The notes below the pieces were generated by a model, which saw nothing but the letters and a program-made list of their open reading frames with translations, made no database searches and had not been told where the DNA came from. The position numbers were made by a program, and so were the translations under genes. Positions 1 to 12,056 of a stretch of 64,000 nt of DNA are shown here, one piece after another (the stretch's first letter is position 1; each line of letters opens with the position of its first letter). The DNA is from Diplonema japonicum (taxonomy: Eukaryota; Euglenozoa; Diplonemea; Diplonemida; Diplonemidae): NCBI GenBank assembly GCA_964019335.1, contig OZ025686.1, forward strand, positions 516,318 through 580,317, in the 5' to 3' direction.

Positions 1-2666
1 CTATCTTATAGTTACTTTTTTTCGAACGGATAGTTTACCGCAGTTTTCTTTTATCGAGTTTTCCCATCTCCTCCCCCCCATTGTTTTTGTTTTTATAAGC
101 CACAAAACAACAAAGAACTGGTTAGCGAAGGCCTGGGGAGGAACCCTTTTGGTGTGCCAATGACACATCACTATTGCTGCGAAGGAGGGACATTGGGGGG
201 AAAAAAAAATATTAAGGGAAAAAAAAAAAGAAACAGTTATAGCAAGCGCGCATACCACTCTCCCCTCTTTTTTTCTTCTTCTTTTTTTTTCTCCTATGCA
301 TACTGAAACCCCCCAAAAAATGAATTTAGTGAGACCTGTTCTAGGTACTTGGAACATCATTTTCCTTTCTTTTTGGTTTCTGGAAAAAATTCCCCCTCCC
401 CCGATTTGGGTTTCAAGTATGTTATGTGTAAATTTCGCTCGGTGCCCTACAGGTATTTTCCCTCCCCCGCCTTCCTGCCCCCAAAGCTAATCACACAACT
501 TTGTTGAAGTTACTGTTGCTTTTGTTTCTCTCTTTTTTTTTTTTTTTTTTTTTTGGTCTTCTCGTTATATTTTATGCCCCTTTTTTTATTTATCTTTCGT
601 GCTTTCAATGAAAGGGCCGCCCCATAGGCCCAACCCTAGTTTTCTTTATTTTCACATTTATCGCTTTAAAAAAAAAAAAAAAAAGGGAGGAAAATTCATT
701 TTTTTTTAAAAAAAGAAATCCTGTTCCTTTCCAAGAACCAACAAAAAAAAAATCCTTCCCTTCCTTCGGAAGTGGAGGGTGTGCCTCCTCCCCTCCCTCC
801 ACCCCAGTTTACCAGTTTTGCCCTCTTTTCCCATTTGTGTTTGTCTTATATATTAAAGTGAACCATCCTTTTATCCCCAATTGCATTTTAGGCGAAAAAG
901 ATATTGAAGTTTCTTCAGAAGTGGGGGGGGGAAGAAAACTGAATTGCAAAAAAAGAAGGAATTAAATATTCTTCTTGGAGTTTTCTTTTCCATATGTTTT
1001 GACCCCCCCCCCCCCCCCAGTATTCCTTTTTAATGCTGGCTAATACCAACCAGCAGGTTTATTGGAGGGTTGTTCTGGTAACCGCAAGAAAAAAAAGAGT
1101 TGAGTTTTATAAAAATGATAATATTATAGTATGCTGTCACCACCACCCACATGATTGGTTTTTTTCTTAGGAAAAATAAGAATAAAAAACGTACTTTTTC
1201 TTTTTCCCACCACCGCTACCACCAGTCAGTTGTATGCAACTCGTGTAAATTTTAGTACACATGTTTTTTTTTTTTTTTTTCCTTTCCTTTCCTTTCCTTT
1301 CCTTCCCCCTCTGGGGAAGTGGGAAGGAAGGTACACATGAGCGCCTTTTTTTTTCTTTGCTAAAAAACAAAAAAAATAGAAAGGAAGAAAACATGAACAC
1401 CGACATGAACAAACAAAAAAAACCCCCCTGTTAAAGAGAGCCACACCCTCTCGCTTAGAATTTTTTATTACACTTTTTTTATGTTTTTTTCCCCCCTTTT
1501 CTTAGCCGCCTACACACAGCTTCCCCAAGGGGAAGCATTTAAGGGGGAAAAAAAAGAAATGAGAAGATCAAATTTTGTATCTTCCCCACTCCCCCCCCCT
1601 TTTTTTTGTTTTGCTATCCTTGTGCTAAAAAGGGTTTTTTTTTCTTTTTTTTTTTACACCCATGGTAGGTGGTGTCAAGGAGTGGGATTTTGCCTTCTCT
1701 AGTGTTTTGTACAATACTCACCCACCACTTTCCCCTGCCCTTTGTCAGCTTCCATCACATACATCTATACCTTTTTGTTCTTCCCCCCCCCCCCCTTCTC
1801 CCCCAGTATTTTTTTTACAAGCCCCTTGCTACTGTCCCCCCCACCCCTTGTCTCGCCGGTCTTCTAATAAGAAATCGCTTTTTTTTTTCCTCCCTCAGTC
1901 CATCTCCTTTTTTCTGTCCCTTTTCGTAGGTGTGACATGTCACTCTCCTTCTTACTTCCTCCTTTTCTCCCCCCCTTCGGAAAGATGTAAATAAAAAGTG
2001 CATGCAAGCCTTACTTCAGTTCCCGGGTTTCCTTTTTTTTTAAAGTGCTTTCGATCAACAAACAAGAAGAAAATTAAAGAAAAAGGGAGAGGGATGAGGT
2101 GACTCGACTTTGTATGGCAGGACTTTTATTATTGTTTTTTTTTCTCGTTCTTTTTAAGGGCTTTCACAAGGTGACGAAGTTGTGGAGATACTATGTTTGC
2201 ATACAAAATAAGCAACAAGTCTTCTTTTTTTTTTTCTCCATTCTTTTTTATTCACAACTTGCGGGTACAATTCTCTTGCAGAAGGAGAAACAAACAAAAA
2301 AAAGGGCGAACCAACCCTCCGGGATTTTATAAACGAAAATACTGGATGCTAGGTGTGATTAAAGAAGAACAATACATATAGAGGACAAAATGTCAAGGAA
2401 GAAGTTTAAAAGAAAAAGAAGAAAAAAGAAAGAGGAAGGACGAAGGAGGGGGAAAAAATAAGGTTGATTTCTTGTTACTCCTGCTCCTGCACGGCACCTC
2501 TCCTTCTCCTTCATTTACACAGAAGAAGGGTTCACACCGCTCACTGGATTGCTGCCCATCACTTCCCAGACAGCCTGCCCCCATATACATATCCCCTCTC
2601 TCCTTGTATTGTTGCAACCCACCCTACCTGCTTATACCACCACAGCATTATCACTTATCATCTAAA
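1..2666. other. Low-complexity intergenic spacer
   Basis: No credible gene seen. The stretch is made of T, A and C homopolymers (for example a C run near 1003-1018 and T runs near 532-554) and polypyrimidine DNA. Open frames on either strand translate into Phe/Lys/Pro-rich low-complexity peptides with no domain. The last 60 bases are pyrimidine-rich and end in an acceptor-like ACCACAG at 2645, 21 nt before the first eIF4A start codon. Confidence 0.6.
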
Positions 2667-4089
2667 ATGTCTGACAAGACCAAGCACGAGCCCAGGGACC
2701 ACGACTCCTTCGAGGATGACAAGCTCCCCGATGACGTGAAGGTGTGCCCCTCCTTCGACGAGATGCCCCTCCACACCAACCTCCTCCGCGGAATTTACTC
2801 CTACGGGTATGCAGTGTTGTCGTCATTTCACACTTACATCACAACAGGTTCGAGAAGCCCTCCGCCATCCAGCAGCGTGCCATCATCCCCTTCATCAAGG
2901 GTGGTGACTTGATCGCCCAGGCCCAGTCTGGTACTGGTAAGACTGGTGCTTTCACCATTGGTCTCCTCCAGCGCATGGACTGGACCACCAGGGCCTGCCA
3001 GGGTCTTGTCCTCTCGCCCACCCGTGAGCTGGCCGTGCAGACTGAGCAGGTCATCAGCAACATCGGTGAGTACCTCTGCGACGGTACCTTCTGCCACACC
3101 TTCGTTGGTATGTAATGACATCAAACACCCAAACCCAACACCTCAGGTGGCACCCGAGTGAACGATGATTTGAAGAAGCTCTCCCAGGGTGTTCTTGTGG
3201 CCGTCGGTACCCCCGGTCGTGTCTTCGATGTGATCAAGAGGAACGCCCTCAAGACCGACCACCTTAAGGTATGCTCCACATGAGTGGACGAAGGTCAACA
3301 CACCACAGGTCCTGACCCTTGACGAGGCTGACGAGATGCTCAGCCAGGGTTTCTCCGAGCAGATCTACGAGATCTTCAAGTTCCTCCCCAAGGACGTGCA
3401 GGTGACCCTGTTCTCCGCCACCATGCCCCCTGAAGTCCTTGACCTTACCCAGAAGTTCATGAGGGAGCCCATCAGGATCCTTGTGAAGAAGGAGGCCCTG
3501 ACCCTTGAGGGTATCAAGCAGTTCTACGTGGCGGTATGTTGCACTTCTAGAACAACCACAACCGCACACCACCTATAGGTTGAGGAGGAGTACAAGCTCG
3601 AGACTCTGATGGACCTGTACGACTCTGTCTCCATCGCCCAGAGTGTGATCTTCTGCAACACCCGTCGTAAGGTTGACTGGCTCGCTGAGAAGATGAACCA
3701 GAAGGAGTTCACCGTGTCCTTCATGCACGCTGAGATGCCCAAGGGTGAGAGAGAGAAGGTCATGAAGACCTTCAGGTCTGGTTCCTCGCGTGTGCTGATC
3801 TCCACCGACCTGCTGGCCCGTGGTATCGACGTGCACCACGTTTCCATTGTCATCAACTTCGACCTTCCCGCCAACAAGGAGAACTACCTGCACAGGATCG
3901 GTAGGTCTGGTCGTTACGGTAGGAAGGGTGTTGCTATCAACTTCGTGAACACCAAGGACGTGAACCTCCTTAAGGAGCTTCAGGTTTGTGAAATAGAAAA
4001 TCTTGAACAACGACACCACACCACAACAGGAGTTCTACAACACCACCATCGAGGAGCTCCCCATGGACTTCGCCTCCCACTTGGAGTAG
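2667..4089 (+). CDS. eIF4A: Eukaryotic initiation factor 4A, DEAD-box RNA helicase, copy 1
   Basis: ATP-dependent RNA helicase that unwinds mRNA 5' leaders as part of the cap-binding eIF4F complex. Exons 2667-2806, 2848-3107, 3147-3268, 3309-3533, 3579-3983 and 4030-4089 splice in frame to 403 residues, the usual eIF4A length. Visible motifs: AQSGTGKT (I), PTRELA (Ia), GTPGR (Ib), DEAD (II), SAT (III), ARGID (V) and HRIGRSGR (VI). The C-terminus, [12 protein letters not shown], fits the family. The five introns are 39-46 nt; four begin GTATG and the last begins GTTTG. The start is the first in-frame ATG after the acceptor-like AG at 2645 and gives the expected Met-Ser N-terminus. First gene of a tandem array of four. 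Confidence 0.96.
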
Positions 4090-5275
4090 ACTGGAGAGGA
4101 AGGTTGCTAGATTTAGGTAAAATTTTTGTGTTCAGTAAAAGGTTAAGTCAGATCATGAAGAGCGGTGGCCCGAGGTGCCTCTCTTCGTCCCTCCCTTCGA
4201 CCCAGCCCAAAGGTGTTTTCTTTCTTTTTTTTCTTTCTTGAATTAATTGTGTCTCCCATTTTTTTATTATATTTTCTTTCCCCCTATTTTTTTCTTTTGC
4301 TTATCAGAACTAAATGGAAAATACAGTGGAAATATTACAAAAATCTCTCTTTGTCCTTCCCAACCCTCCCCCCCTCCTTTCTAACAAGTACCGAATCAAA
4401 ATTTTCCCCGTTACCCCCCCCCCCCCCCTTTGCTTTTTAGGACACATTTTTATTTTCTTTTTTCCGGTCTCTTTCCTGGCGCTGTTGCTTGCTATCTGAA
4501 GCCTCTCATAGAAGTGGCGCCCTCTTGGGGAGGGAACACATGTCTAGTATCGCGCTAGGCTCGGTCAAGTGAGGGAGGCTGTAACGGTGAAGTGCAAGAG
4601 AGAAGGGTTAACTATTTGAAGTGGGAGATAGGTGCAATTTTTGCGGCTGCCTAAATATTGAAAAAAAAAGAATGCTTGCTTATTTCCGTTTTCGGCCAGA
4701 CTAGGGCTACAGAGCAACGACTTTAGGCGAAGGCCCTCCCCTTTTATATTCCCCCCACTTTTTTTTATACTTTTCTCCCTATTTTTATTTCCCCCCTACG
4801 AAAAAATAAGAATTATTGGCGCCTGCACCCCCCGCTTCTGCCCATTCCTCTTGTTCACTTAGTTTCTCCTGCCTGTCTTTCTTACTTTGGCTTTTTCACA
4901 TCTTTGTTATCTATATGGGTACTGACAAGCAGTCCCCGGCATGTGTTGGGGGGTGCTGCTCCTGGCTCTTCTGATGGTGAGTAGCAACAAGTGACAGGAA
5001 ACTAAGAGACATAGCAAGCGGTTGAAAGTGTCGTAACTAAAACGAAAAAAAACTTACTTTAAAGTATAATACCAAATTTTAAAAAAAAGAACAAATAGAA
5101 AAAAAAAAAAAACAAGAAACAAAGAGATGACTTAGTTTTTAAATAAAGCAGAGAAGACCCAACCCGCCGTTTTTTCCATTACTTTGTTCCCTCTCTGTTA
5201 TTTCACTCTTACGCTGCGCTATCACACATCCCGCAGGCACAGGACGGGACAGGTTCTTCTACTTGTTCATCGAAA
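4090..5275. other. Spacer between eIF4A copies 1 and 2
   Basis: Mostly polypyrimidine and A-rich low-complexity DNA with no supported gene. The bases just after the copy 1 stop (TTGCTAGATTTAGGTAA) recur just after the copy 2 stop near 6590, so a little 3' flank was duplicated along with the gene. Confidence 0.6.
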
Positions 5276-6588
5276 ATGTCAGATAAAGCCGTGTGCCCCT
5301 CCTTCGACGAGATGCCCCTCCACACCAACCTCCTCCGCGGAATTTACTCCTACGGGTATGCAGTGTTGTCGTCATTTCACACTTACATCACAACAGGTTC
5401 GAGAAGCCCTCCGCCATCCAGCAGCGTGCCATCATCCCCTTCATCAAGGGTGGTGACTTGATCGCCCAGGCCCAGTCTGGTACTGGTAAGACTGGTGCTT
5501 TCACCATTGGTCTCCTCCAGCGCATGGACTGGACCACCAAGGCCTGCCAGGGTCTTGTCCTCTCGCCCACCCGTGAGCTGGCCGTGCAGACTGAGCAGGT
5601 CATCAGCAACATCGGTGAGTACCTCTGCGACGGTACCTTCTCAGGTGTTTTTACAAGTATGCAGATGACACACACAATCACCCGTAACAGGTGGTAACTT
5701 CGAGAACGATGACTTGCAGAAGCTCTCCCAGGGTGTTCTTGTGGCCGTCGGTACCCCCGGTCGTGTCTTCAGCATGATCAAGAGGAACGCCCTCAAGACA
5801 GACACTCTTAAGGTCCTGACCCTTGACGAGGCCGATTTGATAGTCAGCAAACTAACCAAGCAGATCTACGAGATCTTCAAGTTCCTCCCCAAGGACGTGC
5901 AGGTGACCCTGTTCTCCACCACCATGCCCCCTGAAGTCCTTGACCTTACCCAGAAGTTCATGAGGGAGCCCACCAAAATCCTTATAAAAAGGGAGGCCCT
6001 GACCCTTGAGGGTATCAAGCAGTTCTACGTGGCGGTATGTTGCACTTTAGAACAACCACAACCGCACACCACCCATAGGTTGAGGAGGAGTACAAGCTCG
6101 AGACTCTGATGGACCTGTACGACTCTGTCTCCATCGCCCAGACTTTAGTGTTTTGCAAAGCCCCTGGTAAGGTTGTCTGGCTCGCGGAATATTTGAACCG
6201 GAAAGAGTTCACCGTATCCTCATTGCACGATGAGTTGTCCGAGGAAGAGAGAGGGGTGGCTTTACGTGCCTTCAGGTCTGGTTCCTCGCGTGTGCTGATC
6301 TCCACCGACCTGCTGGCCCGTGGTATCGACGTGCACCACGTTTCCATTGTCATCAACTTCGACCTTCCTGTCAACAAGGAGAACTACCTGCACAGGATCG
6401 GTAGGTCTGGTCGTTACGGTAGGAAGGGTGTTGCTATCAATTTTGTGGGCACCAAAGAAATGAACCTCCTTTTGGAGTTGCAGGTTTGTGAGAACAAAAT
6501 CTTGAACAACGACACCACACCACAACAGGAGTTCTACAACACCACCATCGAGGAGCTCCCCATGGACTTCGCCTCCCACTTGGAGTAG
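5276..6588 (+). CDS. Diverged eIF4A paralog, copy 2
   Basis: DEAD-box helicase of the eIF4A family, 382 residues from exons 5276-5355, 5397-5656, 5691-6034, 6079-6483 and 6529-6588. It lacks about 20 N-terminal residues of copies 1 and 4 and has lost the intron that splits their GTPGR-DEAD interval. Motifs I, Ia, Ib, II, V and VI are intact, but motif III is STT instead of SAT. The segment after DEAD and the motif IV region (VFCKAPGK) are rewritten. Patches identical to copy 1 at DNA level alternate with strongly diverged patches, which looks like gene conversion onto an older paralog. Its second intron is only 34 nt. Probably expressed and perhaps specialised; helicase activity is uncertain because of motif III. 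Confidence 0.85.
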
Positions 6589-6806
6589 CCTTGCTAGATT
6601 TAGGTAATTTTTTTTTGAGTTTTTGTTGCTCAACAAAGAGCATTATTCTAGCTAAAATCTCTTTGCAAAAATCTTATATCTCTCATTTCCACTTTCTTTT
6701 CAAATGAAGATTTTATTTGAAATTTCATTCTTGTTACTTGGTCCCTCTTCCTCTATTCTCTTTCTTCCTGCCGCGATCGCATCATGATTGCATCGCTGCA
6801 GCACAC

Positions 6807-8003
6807 ATGCCAAGTTATATCCCTTCGGACACTACTTTTGACGACAATGTGACAGAGCCAATGCATGTCCCCTTCGGTAATATGCGGCTATCAGACCGCC
6901 TACTTCGTGGTCTCCATGGTAATATTTGTAACTTTGAGAAGCCCACGCCCCTCCAGCGACGTGCCATCAGGCCTTTCACTATGGGAGGCGACCTTGTCGT
7001 CCTTGCACAGTCGGGTTGCAGTAGGACACTTATATTCACCATTGGTCTCCTCCAGCGCATGGACTGGACCACCAAGGCCTGCCAGGGTCTTGTCCTCTCG
7101 CCCACCCGTGAGCTGGCCGTGCAGACTGAGCAGGTCATCAGCAACATCGGTGAGTACCTCTGCGACGGTACCCTCTGCCACACCTTCCAAACCGGCAGCG
7201 GGCCTTCTAACCCCAGTCAGCAGACACCCATAGCCGTGGGCACTCCCCAATGCACTCTTGACGCAGTCACACAGGGCACTCTTGACGTTGAGCAGTTCAA
7301 GATTGTAGTTCTCGACGAGGCTGACGAGATGCTCAGCCAAGGTTTCTCCGAGCAGATCTACGAGATCTTCAAGTTCCTCCCCAAGGACGTGCAGGTGACC
7401 CTGTTCTCCGCCACCATGCCCCCTGAAGTCCTTGACCTTACCCAGAAGTTCATGAAGGACCCCGTCAGAGTTAAAGAACCAAAACACTGTGCCCTTCAGT
7501 ACAACAGACACTTCCTCGTTTTGTCAGATGAAAAGGATAAGCATAAGGATAAGCTTTCAATCTTGTTAGATGTCCACGTATCAAGGCCCTTCAAGCACGA
7601 TGTGATCTTCTGCAACACGGTTTCGAAGGCTGAATGGCTGGCCGAAGCCATGACAGTGGAGAAAATCCGTGTGTCTCTCCTGCACTACGACATGCCTTTC
7701 GGTGAGCAACGGAAGGCTGTCACCGACTTCAAATCCGGCGACAGCGCAGTTCTGATCTCCACCGACGACGTGGAGCATGGCGTCGATACGTCCGTTGCAG
7801 TAGTGCTCAACTATGATCTTCCAGACTACCAGGACTACGCGAGCAGGCTGGGCGAACCTGAGAACTACTGCCGCACATCAAGAAGACCTGTTGCCATCAA
7901 TTTCATCACGGACCATGAAGCAAAGCGGGTTGCAGACATCAAATCTTTTTACTCAATTTCCATCGAAGATTTACCCTTTGATTTTCCATCCTACATAGCT
8001 TAG
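6807..8003 (+). CDS. Intronless degenerate eIF4A-like protein, copy 3
   Basis: eIF4A-related protein of 398 residues in one uninterrupted frame. An in-frame ATG at 6786 and an upstream open extension exist, but 6807 gives an N-terminus comparable to the other copies. Motif I reads AQSGCSRT, so the Walker Lys is lost. GTPGR has become GTPQC, ARGID has become EHGVD, and HRIGRSGR is replaced by RLGEPENY. PTRELA, DEAD and SAT persist, but they lie inside two blocks nearly identical to copy 1 DNA (about 7040-7175 and 7315-7455). Elsewhere the protein is highly diverged. The frame is open to a stop at the family position. Likely a catalytically dead paralog, or a retrocopy patched by conversion from its neighbours. 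Confidence 0.8.
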   Translation: MPSYIPSDTTFDDNVTEPMHVPFGNMRLSDRLLRGLHGNICNFEKPTPLQRRAIRPFTMGGDLVVLAQSGCSRTLIFTIGLLQRMDWTTKACQGLVLSPTRELAVQTEQVISNIGEYLCDGTLCHTFQTGSGPSNPSQQTPIAVGTPQCTLDAVTQGTLDVEQFKIVVLDEADEMLSQGFSEQIYEIFKFLPKDVQVTLFSATMPPEVLDLTQKFMKDPVRVKEPKHCALQYNRHFLVLSDEKDKHKDKLSILLDVHVSRPFKHDVIFCNTVSKAEWLAEAMTVEKIRVSLLHYDMPFGEQRKAVTDFKSGDSAVLISTDDVEHGVDTSVAVVLNYDLPDYQDYASRLGEPENYCRTSRRPVAINFITDHEAKRVADIKSFYSISIEDLPFDFPSYIA

Positions 8004-8089
8004 AAGGAGGGTGTTCTAATTCAGTTTCTAAGTTATTTACCCCTTTATTCATGTAATATTCAGCGCATCTCAGATCTATTTGAATTATC

Positions 8090-9512
8090 ATGCCTGAGAA
8101 GACGGAACAGAAACACGAGCCCAAGGACCACGACTCCTTCGAGGATGACAAGCTCCCCGATGACGTGAAGGTGTGCCCCTCCTTCGACGAGATGCCCCTC
8201 CACACCAACCTCCTCCGCGGAATTTACTCCTACGGGTATGCAGTGTTGTCGTCATTTCACACTTACATCACAACAGGTTCGAGAAGCCCTCCGCCATCCA
8301 GCAGCGTGCCATCATCCCCTTCATCAAGGGTGGTGACTTGATCGCCCAGGCCCAGTCTGGTACTGGTAAGACTGGTGCTTTCACCATTGGTCTCCTCCAG
8401 CGCATGGACTGGACCACCAAGGCCTGCCAGGGTCTTGTCCTCTCGCCCACCCGTGAGCTGGCCGTGCAGACTGAGCAGGTCATCAGCAACATCGGTGAGT
8501 ACCTCTGCGACGGTACCTTCTGCGGTACCTTCGTTGGTATGTAATGATATCAAACACCTATAAAAAATTCACAAGGTGGCACCCCCATTAACACCGATCT
8601 GCAGAAGCTCTCCCGAGGTGTTCTTGTGGCCGTCGGTACCCCCGGTCGTGTCTTCGATGTGATCAAGAGGAAGGCACTGAAGACCGACAGCCTTTCGGTA
8701 TGGCATGCCTGCCGACTGTATCCAACCACAGGTCCTGACCCTTGACGAGGCTGACGAGATGCTCAGCCAGGGTTTCTCCGAGCAGATCTACGAGATCTTC
8801 AAGTTCCTCCCCAAGGACGTGCAGGTGACCCTGTTCTCCGCCACCATGCCCCCTGAAGTCCTTGACCTTACCCAGAAGTTCATGAGGGAGCCCATCAGGA
8901 TCCTTGTGAAGAAGGAGGCCCTGACCCTTGAGGGTATCAAGCAGTTCTACGTGGCGGTATGTTGCACTTCTAGAACAACCACAACCGCACACCACCTATA
9001 GGTTGAGGAGGAGTACAAGCTCGAGACTCTGATGGACCTGTACGACTCTGTCTCCATCGCCCAGAGTGTGATCTTCTGCAACACCCGTCGTAAGGTTGAC
9101 TGGCTCGCTGAGAAGATGAACCAGAAGGAGTTCACCGTGTCCTTCATGCACGCTGAGATGCCCAAGGGTGAGAGAGAGAAGGTCATGGCCACTTTCAGGT
9201 CTGGCTCTTCGCGTGTGCTGATCTCCACCGACCTGCTGGCCCGTGGTATCGACGTGCACCACGTTTCCATTGTCATCAACTTCGACCTTCCTGTCAACAA
9301 GGAGAACTACCTGCACAGGATCGGTAGGTCTGGTCGTTACGGTAGGAAGGGTGTTGCTATCAACTTCGTGAACACCAAGGACGTGAACCTCCTTAAGGAG
9401 CTTCAGGTTTGTGAAATAGAAAATCTTGAACAACGACACCACACCACAACAGGAGTTCTACAACACCACCATCGAGGAGCTCCCCATGGACTTCGCCTCC
9501 CACTTGGAGTAG
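8090..9512 (+). CDS. eIF4A: Eukaryotic initiation factor 4A, copy 4
   Basis: Canonical eIF4A, 405 residues, from exons 8090-8235, 8277-8536, 8576-8697, 8732-8956, 9002-9406 and 9453-9512. All helicase motifs match copy 1. Intron 1 and the last two introns are essentially identical to copy 1, while introns 2 and 3 and the exon 3 start differ. The N-terminus ([11 protein letters not shown]) differs from copy 1 before converging. It starts only 86 nt after copy 3 stops. The shortest intron is 34 nt (8698-8731). The two canonical copies flanking two odd ones suggest ongoing homogenisation of the outer genes. Confidence 0.95.
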
Positions 9513-10643
9513 ACTGGATACGGCGAAGGCAGTGGTAGTGGCAGGGGTTTTTTTTTTTAATTATTTCTTGCATTGCGGTCTGGGCACGCCCTTTGTGGCA
9601 ACGGTCATAAAGCGTGTTGCAGTACAACAAGCACTTAACACGTGTGTTTTGGGCCGCTCTGCTCAATTCCCCCAATCTTTCCCCACACATTTTTTTCTTC
9701 TTCCCTCCCCTCTTCACCCCACACTATTTCAAATGAACCCACCCACCCTAGACCCCACGTTAAGTATGTTGGCCAGCACAGACCGGGAGAGGGCATCTAG
9801 TTCAATGCCTCAGTCTTGATGTTCTGTCATAATTGTTACACGAACCAACTGCTATTCGGTAAAGCAATGGAAACAGACAAGGAGGCACGGAGGGCTTCAT
9901 GTTTCTTTTTTGCTCTTTCAGGTTTTCTTTGCCCACTATCTGCTTCACGAGTGCAGGGCACTTTGTACGGCTGCCAGGCTGGCAACGTGCGAGAGTCCTC
10001 CTTTATTGTGGCAATTTGGGGGAGAAAGAAAATGAAAAAAGGGGGGGTAAATAAATGCAGAGAGATAACATTATTTTTTTTTGGAGAGCGCCTTTTCTTG
10101 GCTGCTATATTCGTGAATTTTAATAACAGGAAAAAAAGTATGGAAAAAAGGAATTTAAAAAAAAAGAAATATTGGAGAGAGGGGGAAATGGGGGTGCCTG
10201 CTTTCCGAGCTGGTATCTTCCCCTCTGGTTATCAACATGAAAAAATATCTTGGGTACATTTAAATGAAAAAAAAAAAAAATTACGTCCCCTTTCCCCTCA
10301 TCCCTGCCCTTGACACCGCCACACTGGGTCTTGTGCTGCACTTGCCCTTATGTTTGCGTTAAAAAAAAAAAGCTACACGTTTTTCACCCTACGCCAGCCG
10401 CCTGCCAACCTTCACGTACTCCCCATCTCCCCACATTCCATAATTCTCGTAGAAGAAGGAGGGAACACAAAAGGGATGAGAAAAAAAAATGTCAGTTCGG
10501 AGTGTTTTTTTTTTTTTTTTTTTTTTTTTTTTTGAGTCCCAACCCTCCCCCACGCATGCTCCATGCTTATTAATCTAGAGTGGTCCCTTACCCTCCTGTT
10601 TTGTCTTTGTACACAACCTTAACCACCACAGCACACTGATACC
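9513..10643. other. Low-complexity spacer before ALG5
   Basis: No supported gene. An open frame near 9816-10313 translates into Lys/Phe-rich low-complexity sequence with no domain. A T run of about 29 lies near 10505-10533. Pyrimidine-rich DNA ends in ACCACAG at 10631, 12 nt before the ALG5 start. Confidence 0.6.
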
Positions 10644-11759
10644 ATGAAGGAGTACTTACCCATCAAGTACCCCTTGTCAACAGGGATACTCGTGCTGGGC
10701 TTTGTTTACGGAATACTCCAGGCCCTTCTGGGGACTGTGCTGGGGTTGGTTGTGTTGGTTGTGTTGTTGGCAGTATTTGTAGGTGCGTGTCTGCTAGTGG
10801 GGAAGAAGTATTTCAAGGAAGATGTCAAGGAGAGGAGGAAGGCCATCAAGCTCCTGATGGTAGGGGAGCCGGAGCGCAGTATTGAAGAGTGCAGGGAAGG
10901 GAAGAATGTGGACATCTCGATTGTGGTGCCGTGCTACAACGAGGAGAATAGAATTGAGCGGATGCTGAAGGAGACGGTGGAGTACCTGCGAGAGAAGGAG
11001 AAGGGGCGGGAATGGGAGATCGTCATAGCCGATGATGGGTCGTCGGACAGCTCAGTCCACACGTGTCTTAAGCTGGCAGTGGGTTATGGCATTCAGAAGA
11101 ATCTGAAAGTCGTGGCTGTGAAGCCCAACAGAGGAAAGGGCTACGCTGTGCGGCAGGGCGTCTTCGCCTCGTCAGGAAGCCTCATCCTCATGGCAGACGC
11201 TGATGCTGCATCAGATATCAACGAGTTCCATGCGCTGGAGGCAAGCCTTTCCCCGACTACCAACACCTGCATAGCTGTAGGGTCGCGCGCGCATATGGAG
11301 GAGGACTCTAAAGCCTCCCGCACCCCCGTGAGAACCCTCCTCATGGTCCTCTTCCACTTCTGTGTTGTTTTCACCTTCGCCTTCTCCCACCGCTACACGC
11401 ACATCAAAGACACGCAGTGTGGGTTCAAACTTTTCACAAGAGAGGCCGCCTTTAAAACTTTCTCCAACATCAGGCTTGAGAGATGGGCCTTTGATGTCGA
11501 GCTGGTATGCCATAACAAGGAGGGAGGGAGGGACATCACAAACAACAGCTTGTCGCTGCTAGCATTCTAGGCTACAACGTCTCAGAGGTGCAGATCAAGT
11601 GGGAGGAGATCGACGGTTCACACGTATGCAATATCTGTTTCAAACTTCAATGCACACCAGATGTCGGTCAAGGGCATGGTGCGTATGGGGCTGGAGCTTC
11701 TCCTCACGAGTATATGTATCCGCTTTGGGTTGTGGGACGTGCAGGACGTGGACCTGTGA
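10644..11759 (+). CDS. ALG5: Dolichyl-phosphate beta-glucosyltransferase
   Basis: Family 2 glycosyltransferase that makes dolichyl-phosphate-glucose on the cytosolic face of the ER for N-glycan precursor assembly. Exons 10644-11504, 11549-11623 and 11661-11759 give 344 residues, close to yeast and human ALG5. N-terminal hydrophobic helix around residues 10-55. Catalytic-domain signatures are SIVVPCYNEENR, the DDGS box, NRGKGYAVRQG and the metal-binding MADADAASD. DTQCGFKLF and RWAFDVEL follow. The two small 3' exons supply the typical ending (VQIKWEEIDGSHMSVKGM). Without splicing the frame would stop at 11570, so the introns (44 and 37 nt, GTATG...CAG) are well supported. Confidence 0.93.
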
Positions 11760-12056
11760 ATGTAGAAATGAACTATGAGAACTTTAAAAAGAAAAAAGGA
11801 AAAAGAAAACCGCCCGAAGATGAAGAGTGCAGAACGAGATAGACAGCCCTTTAAAATCAGTGTGCAACTTTCTTCCCTCAAAGAGCAGGCCTTCTGCACC
11901 ATGCCCGCCAGCGACACCTGCCTCACCGAAGAGAGATGAGCAGCTTGCAAGTCGCATACATAGCTTTCCGTTGAACGTTTCAAGGGGAGAAAGAGAATAC
12001 ATGATACGAGTAGTATTTTGATGTTGTTTGCCAGTACTCTATCCTCCATAGGTAAC

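Larger units (their letters stand above)
2667..9512 (+). repeat. Tandem eIF4A gene array, four members
   Basis: Four head-to-tail eIF4A-related genes in 6.8 kb. Homology is confined to exons and introns; spacers of 1186, 218 and 86 nt are mostly unrelated. Copies 1 and 4 keep all five introns, copy 2 keeps four and copy 3 none. Shared blocks are near-identical while adjacent blocks differ strongly, indicating segmental gene conversion rather than uniform divergence. Confidence 0.9.

Noticed and set aside
1-1700. Several open frames of 60-120 codons on both strands
   Set aside because: They are read-throughs of T, A and C homopolymers giving Phe/Lys/Pro-rich peptides with no domain or splice signals.
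9816-10313. 165-codon frame between the eIF4A array and ALG5
   Set aside because: The second half is Lys-rich low complexity from A runs, the first half has no domain, and codon use is unlike neighbouring genes.
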